Part shown: one piece after another, positions 1-12,001 of the stretch | Position numbering within the stretch: the first letter of the stretch is position 1 | How the letters are laid out: each line of letters begins with the position of its first letter | DNA from: Lachnospiraceae bacterium | GTDB taxonomy: Bacteria > Bacillota > Clostridia > Lachnospirales > Lachnospiraceae | Reading direction: 5' to 3' | Length of the DNA: 64,000 bases | NCBI GenBank assembly: GCA_910575445.1 | Contig: CAJTFW010000005.1 | Coordinates: forward strand, 252,911-316,910 | The notes under the pieces: model-generated | The model's input: only the letters and a program-made list of their open reading frames with translations | Databases searched by the model: none | What the model was told of the DNA's origin: nothing | Made by a program: the position numbers and the translations under genes

Positions 1-69
1 ATTCATATTATTAATAATAGCTACAAGAGGCTAAACGGCATCCCGCTGACAGCTTCGACAGGCGAGTAA
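1..69 (+). CDS. TRAP transporter small permease (DctQ), C-terminal end only
   Basis: The first 22 codons read open to a TAA at 67-69, 12 bases before the dctM start and next to its ribosome binding site. The fragment ends in ...TASTGE. In TRAP systems the small DctQ permease gene usually sits directly before dctM, so this is most likely its C-terminal tail. The call rests on position and open frame only; the peptide is too short to recognise by itself. Confidence 0.55.
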   Translation: MHIINNSYKRLNGIPLTASTGE

Positions 70-81
70 GGAGGAAAGTTC

Positions 82-1362
82 ATGGTACAGAATGTAATAT
101 TGTTAATGGGAGTGTTCCTGATTCTGATGATTTTGGGCGTACCGATTGCCTTTTCTCTGTCGATTTCAGCGATTGTAACAGCACTTGCGACAGGAGAATT
201 TGCAGCTACGGCAATTATACATCGTATGATTGGTAACTCCAGTTCTTATACACTGCTTGCAATTCCGTTCTTTATCTTAGCGGCAAAGCTGATGAATACA
301 GGCGGTGTCACTAAAAAGATATTCAGATGTTGTTCGGCATGGGTAGGCTGGATTCCAGGTGGACTTGGTCATGCAAATGTATTAGCTTCGATTGTATTCT
401 CGGGTATGAGCGGTTCTGCAGTGGCAGATGCCGGCGGACTTGGACAGATTGAAGTGGATGCAATGATTGATGAGGGATTTGACCCTGACTTTTCCGCAGC
501 AGTTACTTGTGCTTCGGCAACGATTGGACCAATTATTCCACCTTCGATTCCGATGGTAGTCTATGGTATGATGACGGAGGTACCAGTAGGTACACTCTTT
601 ATCGGTGGCGTGGTTCCTGGACTTCTCCTGGCAGTGGCGACAAGTGCACTGGTATTTGGTGTAGCAAAGAAGAAAAACTATCCGGTACATAAATTCAGTG
701 CCAGAGAAGCTTTATCTTCCACGAAAGAAGCTTTCCTTTCCCTGCTGACGCCAGTTCTGATTATCGGTGGTATCTGGACGGGTATCTTCAGCCCGACAGA
801 GGCTGCCTGTGTGGCAACTTTGTATGCGTTCTTCCTGTCTGTAATTCTCTACCGTGAAATGAGAATGAAGGAAGTCTTGGTGGCAATTCGTCAGACGGTT
901 GCAGACAGTGCTGGTATCCTTGTAATTATCTGCGGAGCAGCTGCATTCTCCTGGCTGGTAACGATGATGGGTATGACAAGTGCACTCTCAGAGATGCTGA
1001 CCAGCCTGACAAGCAATAAATTTATCATGCTTCTAATTCTGAATATTGCGTTCTTAATTATTGGTATGTTTATGGAAGCTCTAGCAGTTATGACAATTAC
1101 CGTTCCATTCTTGATTCCTCTGATGGCATCTTTTGGAATTGACCCAGTACACTTAGGCGTGGTATTGGTGCTGAACCTGATGATTGGTCTTTGTACTCCT
1201 CCCGTTGGAACGTCTCTGTTTATCTGTGCAAAGACAGCAAAGATTTCGATTGAGCAGATGTATAAGGCAGTGCTTCCATTCCTGGTTCCACTTCTTTTGG
1301 TATTGTTTGTTATTACCTATGTTCCTGGATTTGTAACTTGGCTTCCAGGACTGGCAGGATAG
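82..1362 (+). CDS. dctM: TRAP transporter large permease, DctM family
   Basis: A 426-residue, very hydrophobic protein with about a dozen predicted membrane segments, the usual size for DctM. It should form the Na+-driven transport channel of a tripartite TRAP uptake system for an organic acid, working with DctQ (end at base 69) and a DctP binding protein left of the window. Family-like stretches include a Gly/Ser-rich segment near residues 105-130 (FSGMSGSAVADAGGLG) and IGPIIPPS near 155. Start ATG follows AAGGAGG with good spacing. The substrate cannot be read from the sequence; the FadR-type regulator downstream suggests an inducible carboxylate such as a sugar acid. Confidence 0.93.
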   Translation: MVQNVILLMGVFLILMILGVPIAFSLSISAIVTALATGEFAATAIIHRMIGNSSSYTLLAIPFFILAAKLMNTGGVTKKIFRCCSAWVGWIPGGLGHANVLASIVFSGMSGSAVADAGGLGQIEVDAMIDEGFDPDFSAAVTCASATIGPIIPPSIPMVVYGMMTEVPVGTLFIGGVVPGLLLAVATSALVFGVAKKKNYPVHKFSAREALSSTKEAFLSLLTPVLIIGGIWTGIFSPTEAACVATLYAFFLSVILYREMRMKEVLVAIRQTVADSAGILVIICGAAAFSWLVTMMGMTSALSEMLTSLTSNKFIMLLILNIAFLIIGMFMEALAVMTITVPFLIPLMASFGIDPVHLGVVLVLNLMIGLCTPPVGTSLFICAKTAKISIEQMYKAVLPFLVPLLLVLFVITYVPGFVTWLPGLAG

Positions 1363-1395
1363 TGATACCCTTCTATAAAATTTATATATGTGCTT

Positions 1396-1438
1396 CCAAA
1401 AAGCTGCCGGGGAGATACCCTGGTGGCTTTTTGGTTTT
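1396..1438 (+). terminator. Rho-independent terminator after dctM
   Basis: CCAAAAAGC and GCTTTTTGG form the outer arms of an imperfect hairpin with a GC-rich middle, followed by TTTT. It lies 34 bases after the dctM stop and separates the TRAP operon from the regulator gene. Confidence 0.8.
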
Positions 1439-1455
1439 ATATGGATGTTAAATAA

Positions 1456-1482
1456 TTGACAAAGTGAAGATGGTGTTATAAA
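1456..1482 (+). promoter_or_regulatory. Possible sigma-A promoter of the GntR gene
   Basis: TTGACA at 1456-1461 and TATAAA at 1477-1482, with a short 15-base spacer, lie about 55 bases before the start codon. The spacing is below the ideal, so this is a moderate call. Confidence 0.4.
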
Positions 1483-1538
1483 GTAATAGGTAGGACAAAG
1501 GACGAATGACGCAGTGATAGGTGAAGGAGGAAATGGGG

Positions 1539-2258
1539 ATGGAGGAGAGAGTAAGCTACCTTAAAAAGCTAAACAGTGAATCTGTGGTACAGCAGGTGAT
1601 TAACTGCTTGACAGATGCGATTATTCATAAAGAGCTAAGACCAGGCGATAAGATTCCAACGGAGATGGAGTTGGCACAGACTTTAGGAGTCGGTCGTAAT
1701 TCCATCCGGGAGGCGATTAAGATTTTAGTATATCTGGGAGTATTAGAAATCCGAAGAGCAGAAGGTACCTTCGTCTGTGAAGGCTGGTCGGAAAGTATGA
1801 TTGACCCTTTGATTTACGGAATTATTCTGGATAAGTCCGATTCCTATGACAATCTGATGGAGCTTCGGGAGATGATGGAAGCAGGTGTTATGCGTCTGGC
1901 GATGACAAAATGCAACGAGGCAGATATGAAGAATCTGGAAGAGAAGCTTTTATCGATGAAGGCAGAGATTGCAAAAGGAAACCAAAATGCCAAGGCAGTC
2001 TTTCTTGCAGACAATGAATTTCATGAAGCAGTCTCACAGATGGGACATAATCCGCTGGTAAATAAGATTGATAAAGTGGTTCGGATGCTGACCTATGAGC
2101 TTCGTCTCAACACGGTGACCTATATGGTAGAATCCGGGAACGGAGAGGAGCTGTTTGCTGCACATCAAAAGATATATCAGATGTTAAGAGACCGGGAAGA
2201 TACCAATATTCATCAAAATATTAGATATACTTATTTTGAAGACCGCATAAAATTTTAA
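1539..2258 (+). CDS. GntR-family regulator, FadR (FCD) subfamily
   Basis: An N-terminal winged helix-turn-helix (about residues 15-80, with IPTEMELAQTLGVGRNSIREAI, the GntR signature, broken here only for reading) is followed by an all-helical FCD ligand-binding domain. The FCD part carries NEFHEAV and AAHQKIY, matching the metal/ligand histidine positions of the family. The frame opens at a GTG at 1521 and an ATG at 1533, but AGGAGG at 1525-1530 is best placed for ATG 1539, giving about 239 residues. FCD regulators usually respond to small carboxylates. Its place after the TRAP operon suggests it controls that uptake system, which is inference. Confidence 0.88.
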   Translation: MEERVSYLKKLNSESVVQQVINCLTDAIIHKELRPGDKIPTEMELAQTLGVGRNSIREAIKILVYLGVLEIRRAEGTFVCEGWSESMIDPLIYGIILDKSDSYDNLMELREMMEAGVMRLAMTKCNEADMKNLEEKLLSMKAEIAKGNQNAKAVFLADNEFHEAVSQMGHNPLVNKIDKVVRMLTYELRLNTVTYMVESGNGEELFAAHQKIYQMLRDREDTNIHQNIRYTYFEDRIKF

Positions 2259-2274
2259 GGTCATGGAGGATGAG

Positions 2275-2760
2275 ATGTCAGAAAAAAGAACAGACTATAT
2301 TTCATGGGATGAATATTTTATGGGAATTGCACAACTGTCTGCGATGCGTTCTAAAGACCCCAATACACAAGTGGGTGCATGTATTGTCAGTAAGGAGAAT
2401 AAAATCTTATCAATGGGGTACAATGGTTTCCCAAAAGGCTGCGATGATGATGTCTTTCCATGGAATCGGGAAGGTGATTTAGAGAACAGTAAATATGCCT
2501 ATGTAACACATAGCGAATTGAATGCCATTCTCAATTATCGGGGTGGCAGTCTAGAAGGAACCAAGATGTATGTTACCTTATTTCCTTGTAATGAATGTGC
2601 CAAGGCAATTATTCAGGCAGGTATCAGGGAATTAGTCTATGCAGACGACAAATACCAAGGGACACCAGGGAACCTGGCATCTAAGCGGATGCTAAAAGCA
2701 GCAGGTGTGAAGATGACCCCTTATCAAAAGACAAAGAAGACACTTCAACTATATGTATAA
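2275..2760 (+). CDS. Deoxycytidylate (dCMP) deaminase family protein
   Basis: A zinc-dependent cytidine/dCMP deaminase. From ATG 2275 the ligand His79 and catalytic Glu81 lie in THSELNA, and the two zinc cysteines in PCNEC (Cys105, Cys108). DPNTQVGACIV near residue 28 is typical of dCMP deaminases. It should convert dCMP to dUMP for dTMP supply; the same fold occurs in ComEB of competence loci. The frame extends to ATG 2263, but GGAGG at 2265-2269 sits inside that extension and serves ATG 2275. It follows the GntR gene by 16 bases and may be cotranscribed with it, though no functional link is evident. Confidence 0.88.
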   Translation: MSEKRTDYISWDEYFMGIAQLSAMRSKDPNTQVGACIVSKENKILSMGYNGFPKGCDDDVFPWNREGDLENSKYAYVTHSELNAILNYRGGSLEGTKMYVTLFPCNECAKAIIQAGIRELVYADDKYQGTPGNLASKRMLKAAGVKMTPYQKTKKTLQLYV

Positions 2761-2863
2761 AGAAGAAAAGGTAATGAGCTATTCCAGGTTGATTGTTATG
2801 CAATAGAGAACGGCAAACCATTGTCTTCAGTGGGGAAAACAGATTGCTAGGATAGCTTTCTGG

Positions 2864-2892
2864 TTGAAGTTGTAAAAGAAAAGTGTTATAAT
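2864..2892 (+). promoter_or_regulatory. Sigma-A promoter of the V-type ATPase operon
   Basis: TTGAAG at 2864-2869, a 17-base spacer and a perfect TATAAT at 2887-2892 precede the ATPase genes by about 110 bases. This is the only strong promoter seen before the nine-gene run. Confidence 0.7.
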
Positions 2893-2933
2893 ATGCTAGA
2901 AAATGTTAAGCCATGCAAAATGAGGAGAAAAAA

Positions 2934-2999
2934 GTGAAAGATAATCCGATGATTTTAGTATATGGCAGCGCAATTCAATCTATAAGAGTAAGGTGGTGA
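2934..2999 (+). CDS. Possible 21-codon leader peptide
   Basis: A short frame starts at GTG 2934, eight bases after AGGAG, and encodes 21 residues (MKDNPMILVYGS...) before a TGA at 2997-2999. It lies between the operon promoter and the first ATPase gene. Its end overlaps the ribosome binding site of that gene (AGGTGG at 2991-2996), so translating it could couple to ATPase expression. No similarity is recognised and it may be a chance frame. Confidence 0.3.
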   Translation: MKDNPMILVYGSAIQSIRVRW

Positions 3000-3003
3000 A
3001 AAA

Positions 3004-3312
3004 GTGTTAGAGGAGACTTTGAAATCAGTAAAAGATGCAGAGGCAAAAGCAGAAGAAATGATAAAAGATGCAGATGCCAAGGCGGCTTCAATTCTGGAAG
3101 AAGCTAAAGTCAAAGCTTCAGCGCTAAAAGAGGACACAGTGAAAAACCTTCGTTCTTTAAGCGAGAAGACGACGCAGGCTGTTCAGACAGAAGGGAATGT
3201 ACAGCTTGATGCAGCAGCTAAAGAGGCCGAGAGGGAGATTGAAGCTCTGAAAGAATTGATTGTTCCCAAAAAGCCTGAAGCAGTGGAAGCTATCATCTCA
3301 GCACTGGTTTAA
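3004..3312 (+). CDS. V-type ATPase small peripheral-stalk subunit (G/H-like)
   Basis: A 102-residue protein made almost entirely of Ala/Glu/Lys-rich helix (KDAEAKAEEMIKDADAKAA), expected to form a coiled coil. Small proteins of this kind pair with subunit E to form the peripheral stalk of A/V-type ATPases, and the gene is commonly first in clostridial V-ATPase operons. It starts with GTG after AAGGTGG. Sequence identity between such subunits is weak, so the assignment depends on composition, size and position. Confidence 0.75.
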   Translation: MLEETLKSVKDAEAKAEEMIKDADAKAASILEEAKVKASALKEDTVKNLRSLSEKTTQAVQTEGNVQLDAAAKEAEREIEALKELIVPKKPEAVEAIISALV

Positions 3313-3351
3313 AAGCAAAAGGAAAATATTGAGAAAAGGAGGGATGTGGAT

Positions 3352-5855
<2,504 letters not shown>

Positions 5856-5901
5856 GAATGCTTAAAAACGACGAACAAATTGTAAGAAGGAGAGCTTTAG
5901 A

Positions 5902-6495
5902 ATGACCGGATTGGAGAAGATTACAAACCAGATTCAGGAAGAAGCAAAAGCCTCCGCAACGCAAAGGCTAGAAGCAGCACAGAAAGAAGCAGATGCAATT
6001 CTTGCAAAAACAAAAGAGGAATGTGCAGCATTAGAAGCCGAGGCAGCAGAAAAGAATGCCGCTATGAAAGTGAACTATGAAGGACGCATCAAATCTTCGG
6101 CAGAGCAGCAGAGAAGAACGGCACTGCTTAGAGCAAAACAGGAGATTATTGCGGACGTAATAGAAGAAGCTTATGTGGCACTTAAGGAAAAGGACGCACA
6201 AAGCTATTTCCTGACCATGGAAAAAATATTACAGACCTATGTACTAGCAGAGGAAGGAGAGATTTATTTCTCTTCCGAAGACTTAGCTAGGATGCCGGCT
6301 GATTTTGAGAAAAAGATCAAGGCGGCAGCAAAGGCCAAAGGCGGAAGCCTGACTCTGAAAAAAGAGCCAAAAGCGATTGCGGATGGTTTTGTTCTCGTCT
6401 ATGGTGGCGTAGAGGAAAACTGTACTTTGAAAGCCCTGTTTGATGCGAAGAAAGATGAACTTCAGGACAAAGTAAATGCAATCTTATTTTCATAG
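5902..6495 (+). CDS. ntpE: V-type ATPase peripheral-stalk subunit E
   Basis: A 197-residue protein with a long N-terminal charged helix (about residues 1-110, QEEAKASATQRLEAAQKEADA) and a C-terminal mixed domain. It matches the size and plan of subunit E, which forms the outer stalk joining the catalytic head to the membrane part. It starts at ATG after AGAAGGAGAG and sits between K and C, the normal order. Confidence 0.9.
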   Translation: MTGLEKITNQIQEEAKASATQRLEAAQKEADAILAKTKEECAALEAEAAEKNAAMKVNYEGRIKSSAEQQRRTALLRAKQEIIADVIEEAYVALKEKDAQSYFLTMEKILQTYVLAEEGEIYFSSEDLARMPADFEKKIKAAAKAKGGSLTLKKEPKAIADGFVLVYGGVEENCTLKALFDAKKDELQDKVNAILFS

Positions 6496-6525
6496 AAGCC
6501 GGTTCGCCGAAAAAGGAGGGTTTTG

Positions 6526-7497
6526 ATGTCTAAAACACAATATGCCTATGCGGTTGCGCGAATCCGTGCTTTGGAAGTTTCTTTATTTTCGTCCTCGACG
6601 ATTGAGCAGTTAATCGCCTGCAAAGATGATGAAGCTGCGATTCGGTTTTTGCAGGAGAGAGGTTGGGGAGGGGCAGACGTACCTGCCGACGCTGACGCAA
6701 TCCTGACAAGAGAACGGGAAAAGATATGGGAGACCATCGGCGAGATGCATGTGGATATGGACGTGTTTGATGTCCTGTCCTATACAAGCTGGTTCCATAA
6801 CTTAAAAGCTGCAGTCAAGGAAGTCTGCACTGGCAAAAGCGGTGCCAATATCTTTTATGAGGGTACACCGATACCAAAAGCAGAGCTTCTGCGCATCATA
6901 AAAGAAAAAGATTATAAGGCACTGCCAGAGAATATGCAGACGGCAGCAGAAGAAGCGGTGGAAGCACTGCTTCATTCGGGAGACGGACAGCTATGCGATG
7001 TGATTATTGACCGTGCTACGATGGAGGCTATCAAAGAGGCCGGCAGATTATCTAAGGATGAGATTATCCGCGATTATGCAGAGTCTACCGTAGCAGTGGC
7101 AAATATCAAAATCGCTGTAAGGGCTTCTAAGACCGCTAAGACACTGGAATTTATGAAGCGCGCCATGGCGCCTTGCGATACGCTGAATGTTGATGCCCTA
7201 TCGCATGCGGCACTGGCTGGCATGGATTCCATTATCGAATATCTAAATGGGAATGGATATGCAGAGGGCGCTATGGCGCTGAAGGAATCTCCTTCGGCAT
7301 TTGAGCGTTGGTGTGACAACCGGATTATCCAGACCATCAAACCACAGAAGTCCAATCCATTTTCCGTTGGACCTCTGGTTGCTTATGTGATTGCAAGGGA
7401 AAATGAGATTAAGACGGTGAGAATCATTCTTACCTGTAAGCAAAATGGCTTATCAGATGATTCCATCCGGGAAAGGGTAAGGGAGATGTATGTATAA
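6526..7497 (+). CDS. ntpC: V-type ATPase central subunit C (d-type)
   Basis: About 323 residues, mainly helical, of the AC39/NtpC family. This subunit caps the rotor ring and links it to the central stalk. Family-like features are YAYAVARIRALE at the start and repeated Tyr/Leu-rich helices such as FDVLSYTSWFHNLKAAVK. The frame opens at TTG 6523, but AAAGGAGGG fits ATG 6526. The end overlaps ntpF by eight bases, indicating translational coupling. Confidence 0.92.
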   Translation: MSKTQYAYAVARIRALEVSLFSSSTIEQLIACKDDEAAIRFLQERGWGGADVPADADAILTREREKIWETIGEMHVDMDVFDVLSYTSWFHNLKAAVKEVCTGKSGANIFYEGTPIPKAELLRIIKEKDYKALPENMQTAAEEAVEALLHSGDGQLCDVIIDRATMEAIKEAGRLSKDEIIRDYAESTVAVANIKIAVRASKTAKTLEFMKRAMAPCDTLNVDALSHAALAGMDSIIEYLNGNGYAEGAMALKESPSAFERWCDNRIIQTIKPQKSNPFSVGPLVAYVIARENEIKTVRIILTCKQNGLSDDSIRERVREMYV

Positions 7498-7810
7498 GAT
7501 TGCAGTAATCGGCGCGTATGATAGCATCTATGGCTTTGCAGCGCTTGGGCTGGATACATTTCCGGTGTCCGATGCCTCGGAGGGAGAGAAGATGCTTAGA
7601 AGAATCGCAGAGGGCGATTATGCAGTGATTTATATTACAGAGGCGCTTGCAGCGGAGCTTCGGCATGAGATATCCAGATATCAGGAGCAGGTGATTCCGG
7701 CGATTATTCAGATTCCGGGTGTATCCGGGAATACAGGAGCTGGTATTGCAGGCGTTAAAAAATCCGTCGAGCAGGCGGTTGGTTCTGATATCCTATTCGG
7801 TGGCAACTAA
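7490..7810 (+). CDS. ntpF: V-type ATPase subunit F
   Basis: A 106-residue protein with the Rossmann-like start typical of subunit F ([25 protein letters not shown]). It includes the segment [11 protein letters not shown] and ends in a Gly/Val-rich helix region. Subunit F sits on the central shaft and regulates rotation. The ATG lies inside the end of ntpC, with GGGAAAGGGTAAGGGAG upstream. Confidence 0.92.
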   Translation: MYKIAVIGAYDSIYGFAALGLDTFPVSDASEGEKMLRRIAEGDYAVIYITEALAAELRHEISRYQEQVIPAIIQIPGVSGNTGAGIAGVKKSVEQAVGSDILFGGN

Positions 7811-7850
7811 GCCATGCGAGATTAAGAAGAAAGTGGGTGAATCCATTCAA

Positions 7851-9620
7851 ATGAGTAAAGGCACTATTAAAAAAGTGGCGGGACCTCTGGTTATCGCTAC
7901 TGGTATGCGGGATGCCAACATGTTTGACGTGGTACGTGTAAGTGAGCAGCGCTTAATCGGTGAGATCATCGAGATGCATGGAGACGAGGCATCCATCCAG
8001 GTGTATGAGGAGACAGCTGGACTTGGACCAGGTGAGCCGGTAGAGTCTACCGAGATGCCACTATCCGTGGAGCTTGGACCAGGACTGATTACAAGTATCT
8101 ATGATGGTATCCAAAGACCGCTGGATGATATTATGAAAGTATCCGGTGGTAACAACTTAAAGCGTGGTGTGGAGGTTCCTTCCTTAAAGCGTGACTTAAA
8201 ATGGAATTTTGTACCAACAGCGATAGTAGGGGATAGCGTAGAGGCTGGAGATATTATCGGTACGGTACAGGAGACCGCAGTTGTAGAACAGAGAATTATG
8301 ATTCCTTATGGTATCAGTGGTACCATCAAAGAGATTAAAGCCGGAGAGTTTACGGTAGAAGATGTCATTGCAGTTGTTACAACTGCGGATGGTGACAAAG
8401 AGGTTACCTTGATGCAGAAATGGCCAGTTCGTAAAGGCCGTCCATATAAGGAGAAATTACCGCCAAGTATGCCGTTAATTACCGGTCAGCGCGTGGTTGA
8501 TATGTTCTTCCCGATTGCTAAAGGTGGTGTGGCAGCTGTACCAGGACCTTTCGGAAGTGGTAAGACAGTTATCCAGCATCAGCTTGCAAAATGGGCAGAG
8601 GCAGATATCGTGGTCTATATCGGTTGTGGAGAGCGTGGTAACGAGATGACCGACGTTCTAAACGAGTTCCCGGAACTGAAAGACCCGAAGACCGGCAAAT
8701 CTTTGATGGAGCGTACAGTTCTGATTGCCAATACATCCGATATGCCAGTGGCTGCCCGTGAGGCATCTATCTATACTGGTATTACGATTGCAGAATATTT
8801 CCGCGATATGGGCTATTCTGTAGCGCTGATGGCAGACTCCACCTCCCGTTGGGCCGAGGCTCTTCGTGAGATGTCAGGACGTCTAGAGGAGATGCCAGGT
8901 GAGGAAGGTTATCCGGCTTATCTGGGTTCTCGTCTTGCACAGTTCTATGAGCGTGCCGGACACGTCATCAACCTTGGCAAAGACGGCAGAGAAGGTGCGC
9001 TGTCTGTTATCGGAGCGGTATCTCCTCCAGGTGGTGATACCTCAGAGCCAGTATCTCAGGCAACCCTTCGTATTGTAAAGGTGTTCTGGGGCCTTGACTC
9101 TGCACTTGCTTATAAGAGACATTTCCCGGCGATTAACTGGCTGACCAGTTATTCTCTGTATCTTGACAATATCTCAGGATGGTTTGACAAGAATGTATCC
9201 GAGGAGTGGATGGCTGGACGTCAGCAGATGATGTCCCTTCTGCAAGAAGAAGCAGAGCTAAATGAAATCGTACAGATGGTAGGTATGGATGCACTTTCTG
9301 CACCAGACCGTCTGAAGATGGAAGCAGCCCGTTCCATTCGTGAGGACTTCTTACATCAGAACTCCTTCCATGAAGTAGATACCTATACTTCTCTGAAGAA
9401 GCAGCTTCTGATGATGAAACTCGTACTTGCTTACTATGACCAGACGATGGAAGCACTGAAGAACGGTGCTGGTGTCAAGGGATTGATTGATATGCCTGTC
9501 CGTGAGCAAATCGGACGTTATAAATATGTAACAGAAGAGAATCTGGATGCAGAGTATGACAAGATTCTAAAAGAGCTTGCATCACAGATTAAAGAAGCAT
9601 GCGGAAAGGAGGACTTCTAA
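7851..9620 (+). CDS. ntpA: V-type ATPase catalytic subunit A
   Basis: A 589-residue catalytic subunit with Walker A GPFGSGKT at about residues 232-239. It also carries [11 protein letters not shown], the Walker B-like segment [16 protein letters not shown] and the non-homologous insert typical of A subunits. It hydrolyses ATP in the hexameric head. The frame runs upstream to 7719, but that part overlaps ntpF and lacks family similarity, so ATG 7851 ([14 protein letters not shown]) is the start. Its ribosome binding site is weak compared with its neighbours. The stop is followed at once by ntpB. Confidence 0.96.
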   Translation: MSKGTIKKVAGPLVIATGMRDANMFDVVRVSEQRLIGEIIEMHGDEASIQVYEETAGLGPGEPVESTEMPLSVELGPGLITSIYDGIQRPLDDIMKVSGGNNLKRGVEVPSLKRDLKWNFVPTAIVGDSVEAGDIIGTVQETAVVEQRIMIPYGISGTIKEIKAGEFTVEDVIAVVTTADGDKEVTLMQKWPVRKGRPYKEKLPPSMPLITGQRVVDMFFPIAKGGVAAVPGPFGSGKTVIQHQLAKWAEADIVVYIGCGERGNEMTDVLNEFPELKDPKTGKSLMERTVLIANTSDMPVAAREASIYTGITIAEYFRDMGYSVALMADSTSRWAEALREMSGRLEEMPGEEGYPAYLGSRLAQFYERAGHVINLGKDGREGALSVIGAVSPPGGDTSEPVSQATLRIVKVFWGLDSALAYKRHFPAINWLTSYSLYLDNISGWFDKNVSEEWMAGRQQMMSLLQEEAELNEIVQMVGMDALSAPDRLKMEAARSIREDFLHQNSFHEVDTYTSLKKQLLMMKLVLAYYDQTMEALKNGAGVKGLIDMPVREQIGRYKYVTEENLDAEYDKILKELASQIKEACGKEDF

Positions 9621-10994
9621 ATGCCAAAAGAGTATAGAACAATACAGGAAGTAGCCGGACCGCTGATGCTGGTACAGGGCGTAGAAGGCGTTACTTATGA
9701 CGAGCTTGGCGAGATTGAGCTGGCAAACGGTGAGATTCGCCGCTGTAAGGTGCTCGAAGTAAATGGAAGCGATGCAATGGTACAGCTCTATGAGAGCTCT
9801 ACGGGTATCAACCTTTCCAACAGTAAAGTGCGTTTCCTTGGAAGAGGTGTAGAGCTTGGTGCATCCGAGGATATGCTTGGTCGTGTCTTTGATGGTATGG
9901 GACGCCCGATTGACGGAGGTCCAGAGATTCTTCCTGATAAGAGAATGGATATCAACGGTTTGCCGATGAACCCGGCAGCTAGAAGCTACCCGAACGAGTT
10001 TATCCAGACTGGTGTATCTGCGATTGACGGCCTAAATACACTGGTACGTGGTCAGAAGCTGCCTATCTTCTCCATGTCTGGTCTGCCACATGCACAGCTT
10101 GCAGCACAGATTGCAAGACAGGCAAAAGTACGCGGCAAAGACGAGAGATTCGCCGTAGTATTTGCAGCTATGGGTATTACGTTCGAGGAATCGAACTTCT
10201 TCGTAGAGAGCTTTAAAGAGACAGGTGCGATTGACCGTACGGTGTTGTTTGTCAATCTGGCAAATGACCCGGCAGTTGAGCGTATTGCAACACCGCGTAT
10301 GGCTCTTACAGCAGCAGAGTATCTGGCATTTGAAAAGGATATGCACGTACTGGTTATCTTAACCGATATTACGAACTATGCAGATGCGCTTCGTGAGATT
10401 TCTGCGGCTCGTAAAGAGGTTCCCGGACGCCGTGGCTATCCTGGATATATGTATACCGACTTAGCTCAGTTATACGAGCGTGCAGGACGTCAGAAGGGCA
10501 AAGAAGGCTCGATTACGATGCTTCCAATTCTGACCATGCCAGAGGATGACAAGACACATCCAATTCCTGACTTGACTGGTTATATCACAGAAGGTCAGGT
10601 AATCCTAAGCCGTGAGCTTTACAGAAAAGGTGTCAATCCACCTATCGACGTATTGCCGTCTCTGTCCCGTCTAAAAGATAAAGGTATCGGTGAAGGCAAG
10701 ACCCGTGGCGACCATTCCAATACGCTGAATCAGCTCTTTGCTGCTTATGCGCGTGGAAAGGATGCAAAAGAGCTTATGACCATCTTAGGTGAAGCCGCAC
10801 TTTCTGATATGGACTTAATCTATGCAAAATTTGCAGATGAGTTTGAGAAAGAGTATGTATCACAGGGATTCTTGGCAGACAGAGGTATTGAGGAGACTTT
10901 GAATATCGGCTGGAAACTTCTGTCGATTCTTCCAAGGTCTGAGCTGAAACGTATCGATGACAAATACCTTGATGAATATTATGGAAAATTCTAA
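9621..10994 (+). CDS. ntpB: V-type ATPase regulatory subunit B
   Basis: A 457-residue non-catalytic head subunit. It has the family segments [15 protein letters not shown] at the start, [10 protein letters not shown] in place of a P-loop, and [15 protein letters not shown]. Loss of the Walker lysine is normal for B subunits, which alternate with A in the hexamer. ATG directly follows the ntpA stop; AAGGAGGAC lies inside the end of ntpA. Confidence 0.96.
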   Translation: MPKEYRTIQEVAGPLMLVQGVEGVTYDELGEIELANGEIRRCKVLEVNGSDAMVQLYESSTGINLSNSKVRFLGRGVELGASEDMLGRVFDGMGRPIDGGPEILPDKRMDINGLPMNPAARSYPNEFIQTGVSAIDGLNTLVRGQKLPIFSMSGLPHAQLAAQIARQAKVRGKDERFAVVFAAMGITFEESNFFVESFKETGAIDRTVLFVNLANDPAVERIATPRMALTAAEYLAFEKDMHVLVILTDITNYADALREISAARKEVPGRRGYPGYMYTDLAQLYERAGRQKGKEGSITMLPILTMPEDDKTHPIPDLTGYITEGQVILSRELYRKGVNPPIDVLPSLSRLKDKGIGEGKTRGDHSNTLNQLFAAYARGKDAKELMTILGEAALSDMDLIYAKFADEFEKEYVSQGFLADRGIEETLNIGWKLLSILPRSELKRIDDKYLDEYYGKF

Positions 10995-11037
10995 CGAAAC
11001 CAGAAAATAAGCGAACTTAAAATAAGGAGGGATACAC

Positions 11038-11709
11038 TTGGCAGCTACACAGGTGAACCCAACCCGGATGGAGCTGACCCGCCAGAAGAAAAAGCTGGCG
11101 ACAGCCAGAAAAGGGCACAAGCTCCTGAAGGATAAACGTGATGAGTTGATGCGGCAGTTTTTGGACCTGGTTCGGGAGAATATGGCGCTTCGTCAGAAAG
11201 TAGAAGCTGGAATCTTAGCGGCAAATAAGAACTTTGTCGTTGCAAAAGCCGGCATGTCAGAGGAGACTTTGCACACTGCTTTGATGGCGCCTAAGCAGGA
11301 AGTTTATCTAGAGACAGATAAAAAGAATGTTATGAGTGTGGATATTCCGGTATTTGAATACAAGACCAGAACGGCTGATGAGAATGATATTTACTCATAC
11401 GGTTTTGCATTTACCTCTAGCGACTTAGACGATGCAGTAAAATCTCTAGCAGATGTATTACCAGAGATGCTTCGCCTAGCAGAAGCTGAGAAAGCATGTC
11501 AGCTGATGGCTGCGGAGATTGAGAAGACTCGCCGGCGTGTAAATGCACTAGAGCATGTCATCATCCCGCAGGCACAGGCAAATATCAAATATATCACGAT
11601 GAAACTGGATGAGAACGAACGTTCGACACAGATTCGTCTGATGAAAGTAAAAGATATGATGCTTGAAGATGCGCATCATTACAAAGAAAAACAAGCAGCG
11701 AAAGCATAA
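11038..11709 (+). CDS. ntpD: V-type ATPase central-shaft subunit D
   Basis: A 223-residue helical protein beginning NPTRMELTRQKKKL, the hallmark start of subunit D. It ends with a long helix, as expected for the rotating shaft. The start is TTG at 11038, supported by AAGGAGGG at a good distance and by alignment of the N terminus; no ATG is better placed. It is the last gene of the operon, followed by two terminators. Confidence 0.93.
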   Translation: MAATQVNPTRMELTRQKKKLATARKGHKLLKDKRDELMRQFLDLVRENMALRQKVEAGILAANKNFVVAKAGMSEETLHTALMAPKQEVYLETDKKNVMSVDIPVFEYKTRTADENDIYSYGFAFTSSDLDDAVKSLADVLPEMLRLAEAEKACQLMAAEIEKTRRRVNALEHVIIPQAQANIKYITMKLDENERSTQIRLMKVKDMMLEDAHHYKEKQAAKA

Positions 11710-11730
11710 GTGTTATGTGAAAACTGTAAG

Positions 11731-11768
11731 AAAAAGGATATTCTCTAGGACAGAGAATATCCTTTTTT
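11731..11768 (+). terminator. Terminator of the V-type ATPase operon
   Basis: AAAAGGATATTCTCT and AGAGAATATCCTTTTTT form a near-perfect hairpin ending in a U run, 22 bases after the ntpD stop. Confidence 0.92.
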
Positions 11769-11785
11769 ATGGAAAATTGCCATGT

Positions 11786-11826
11786 AAAAACAGCACTGTC
11801 TATGGGGGGGACAGTGCTGTTTTTTA
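11786..11826 (+). terminator. Second terminator after the ATPase operon
   Basis: AAAAACAGCACTGTC and GACAGTGCTGTTTTTT pair around a G-rich loop and end in a U run. Together with the hairpin just before it this makes a tandem terminator. Confidence 0.9.
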
Positions 11827-12001
11827 AGGTGTGTAAGGTGATAGGAGTTATTTACTGGCTTCTGTGTTAGTATAACATGATAAAAAAATTTTGACAAATT
11901 CATTTTTTTTATGGAAATTTGCCAACTTTCGGTTATAATGTAGGGAAGAGGTATACAAAATGTTCTGTTTTGGGGGGTTAGAAGATAAAGGGGGACAAAG
12001 G

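Noticed and set aside
7719..7850. Longer start for V-type ATPase subunit A
   Set aside because: The extra 44 codons overlap ntpF in another frame and show no family similarity; ATG 7851 gives the normal N terminus.
11891..11896. TTGACA as the -35 of the lysR gene
   Set aside because: The nearest good -10 (TATAAT at 11934) is 37 bases away, far beyond the usual 16-18.
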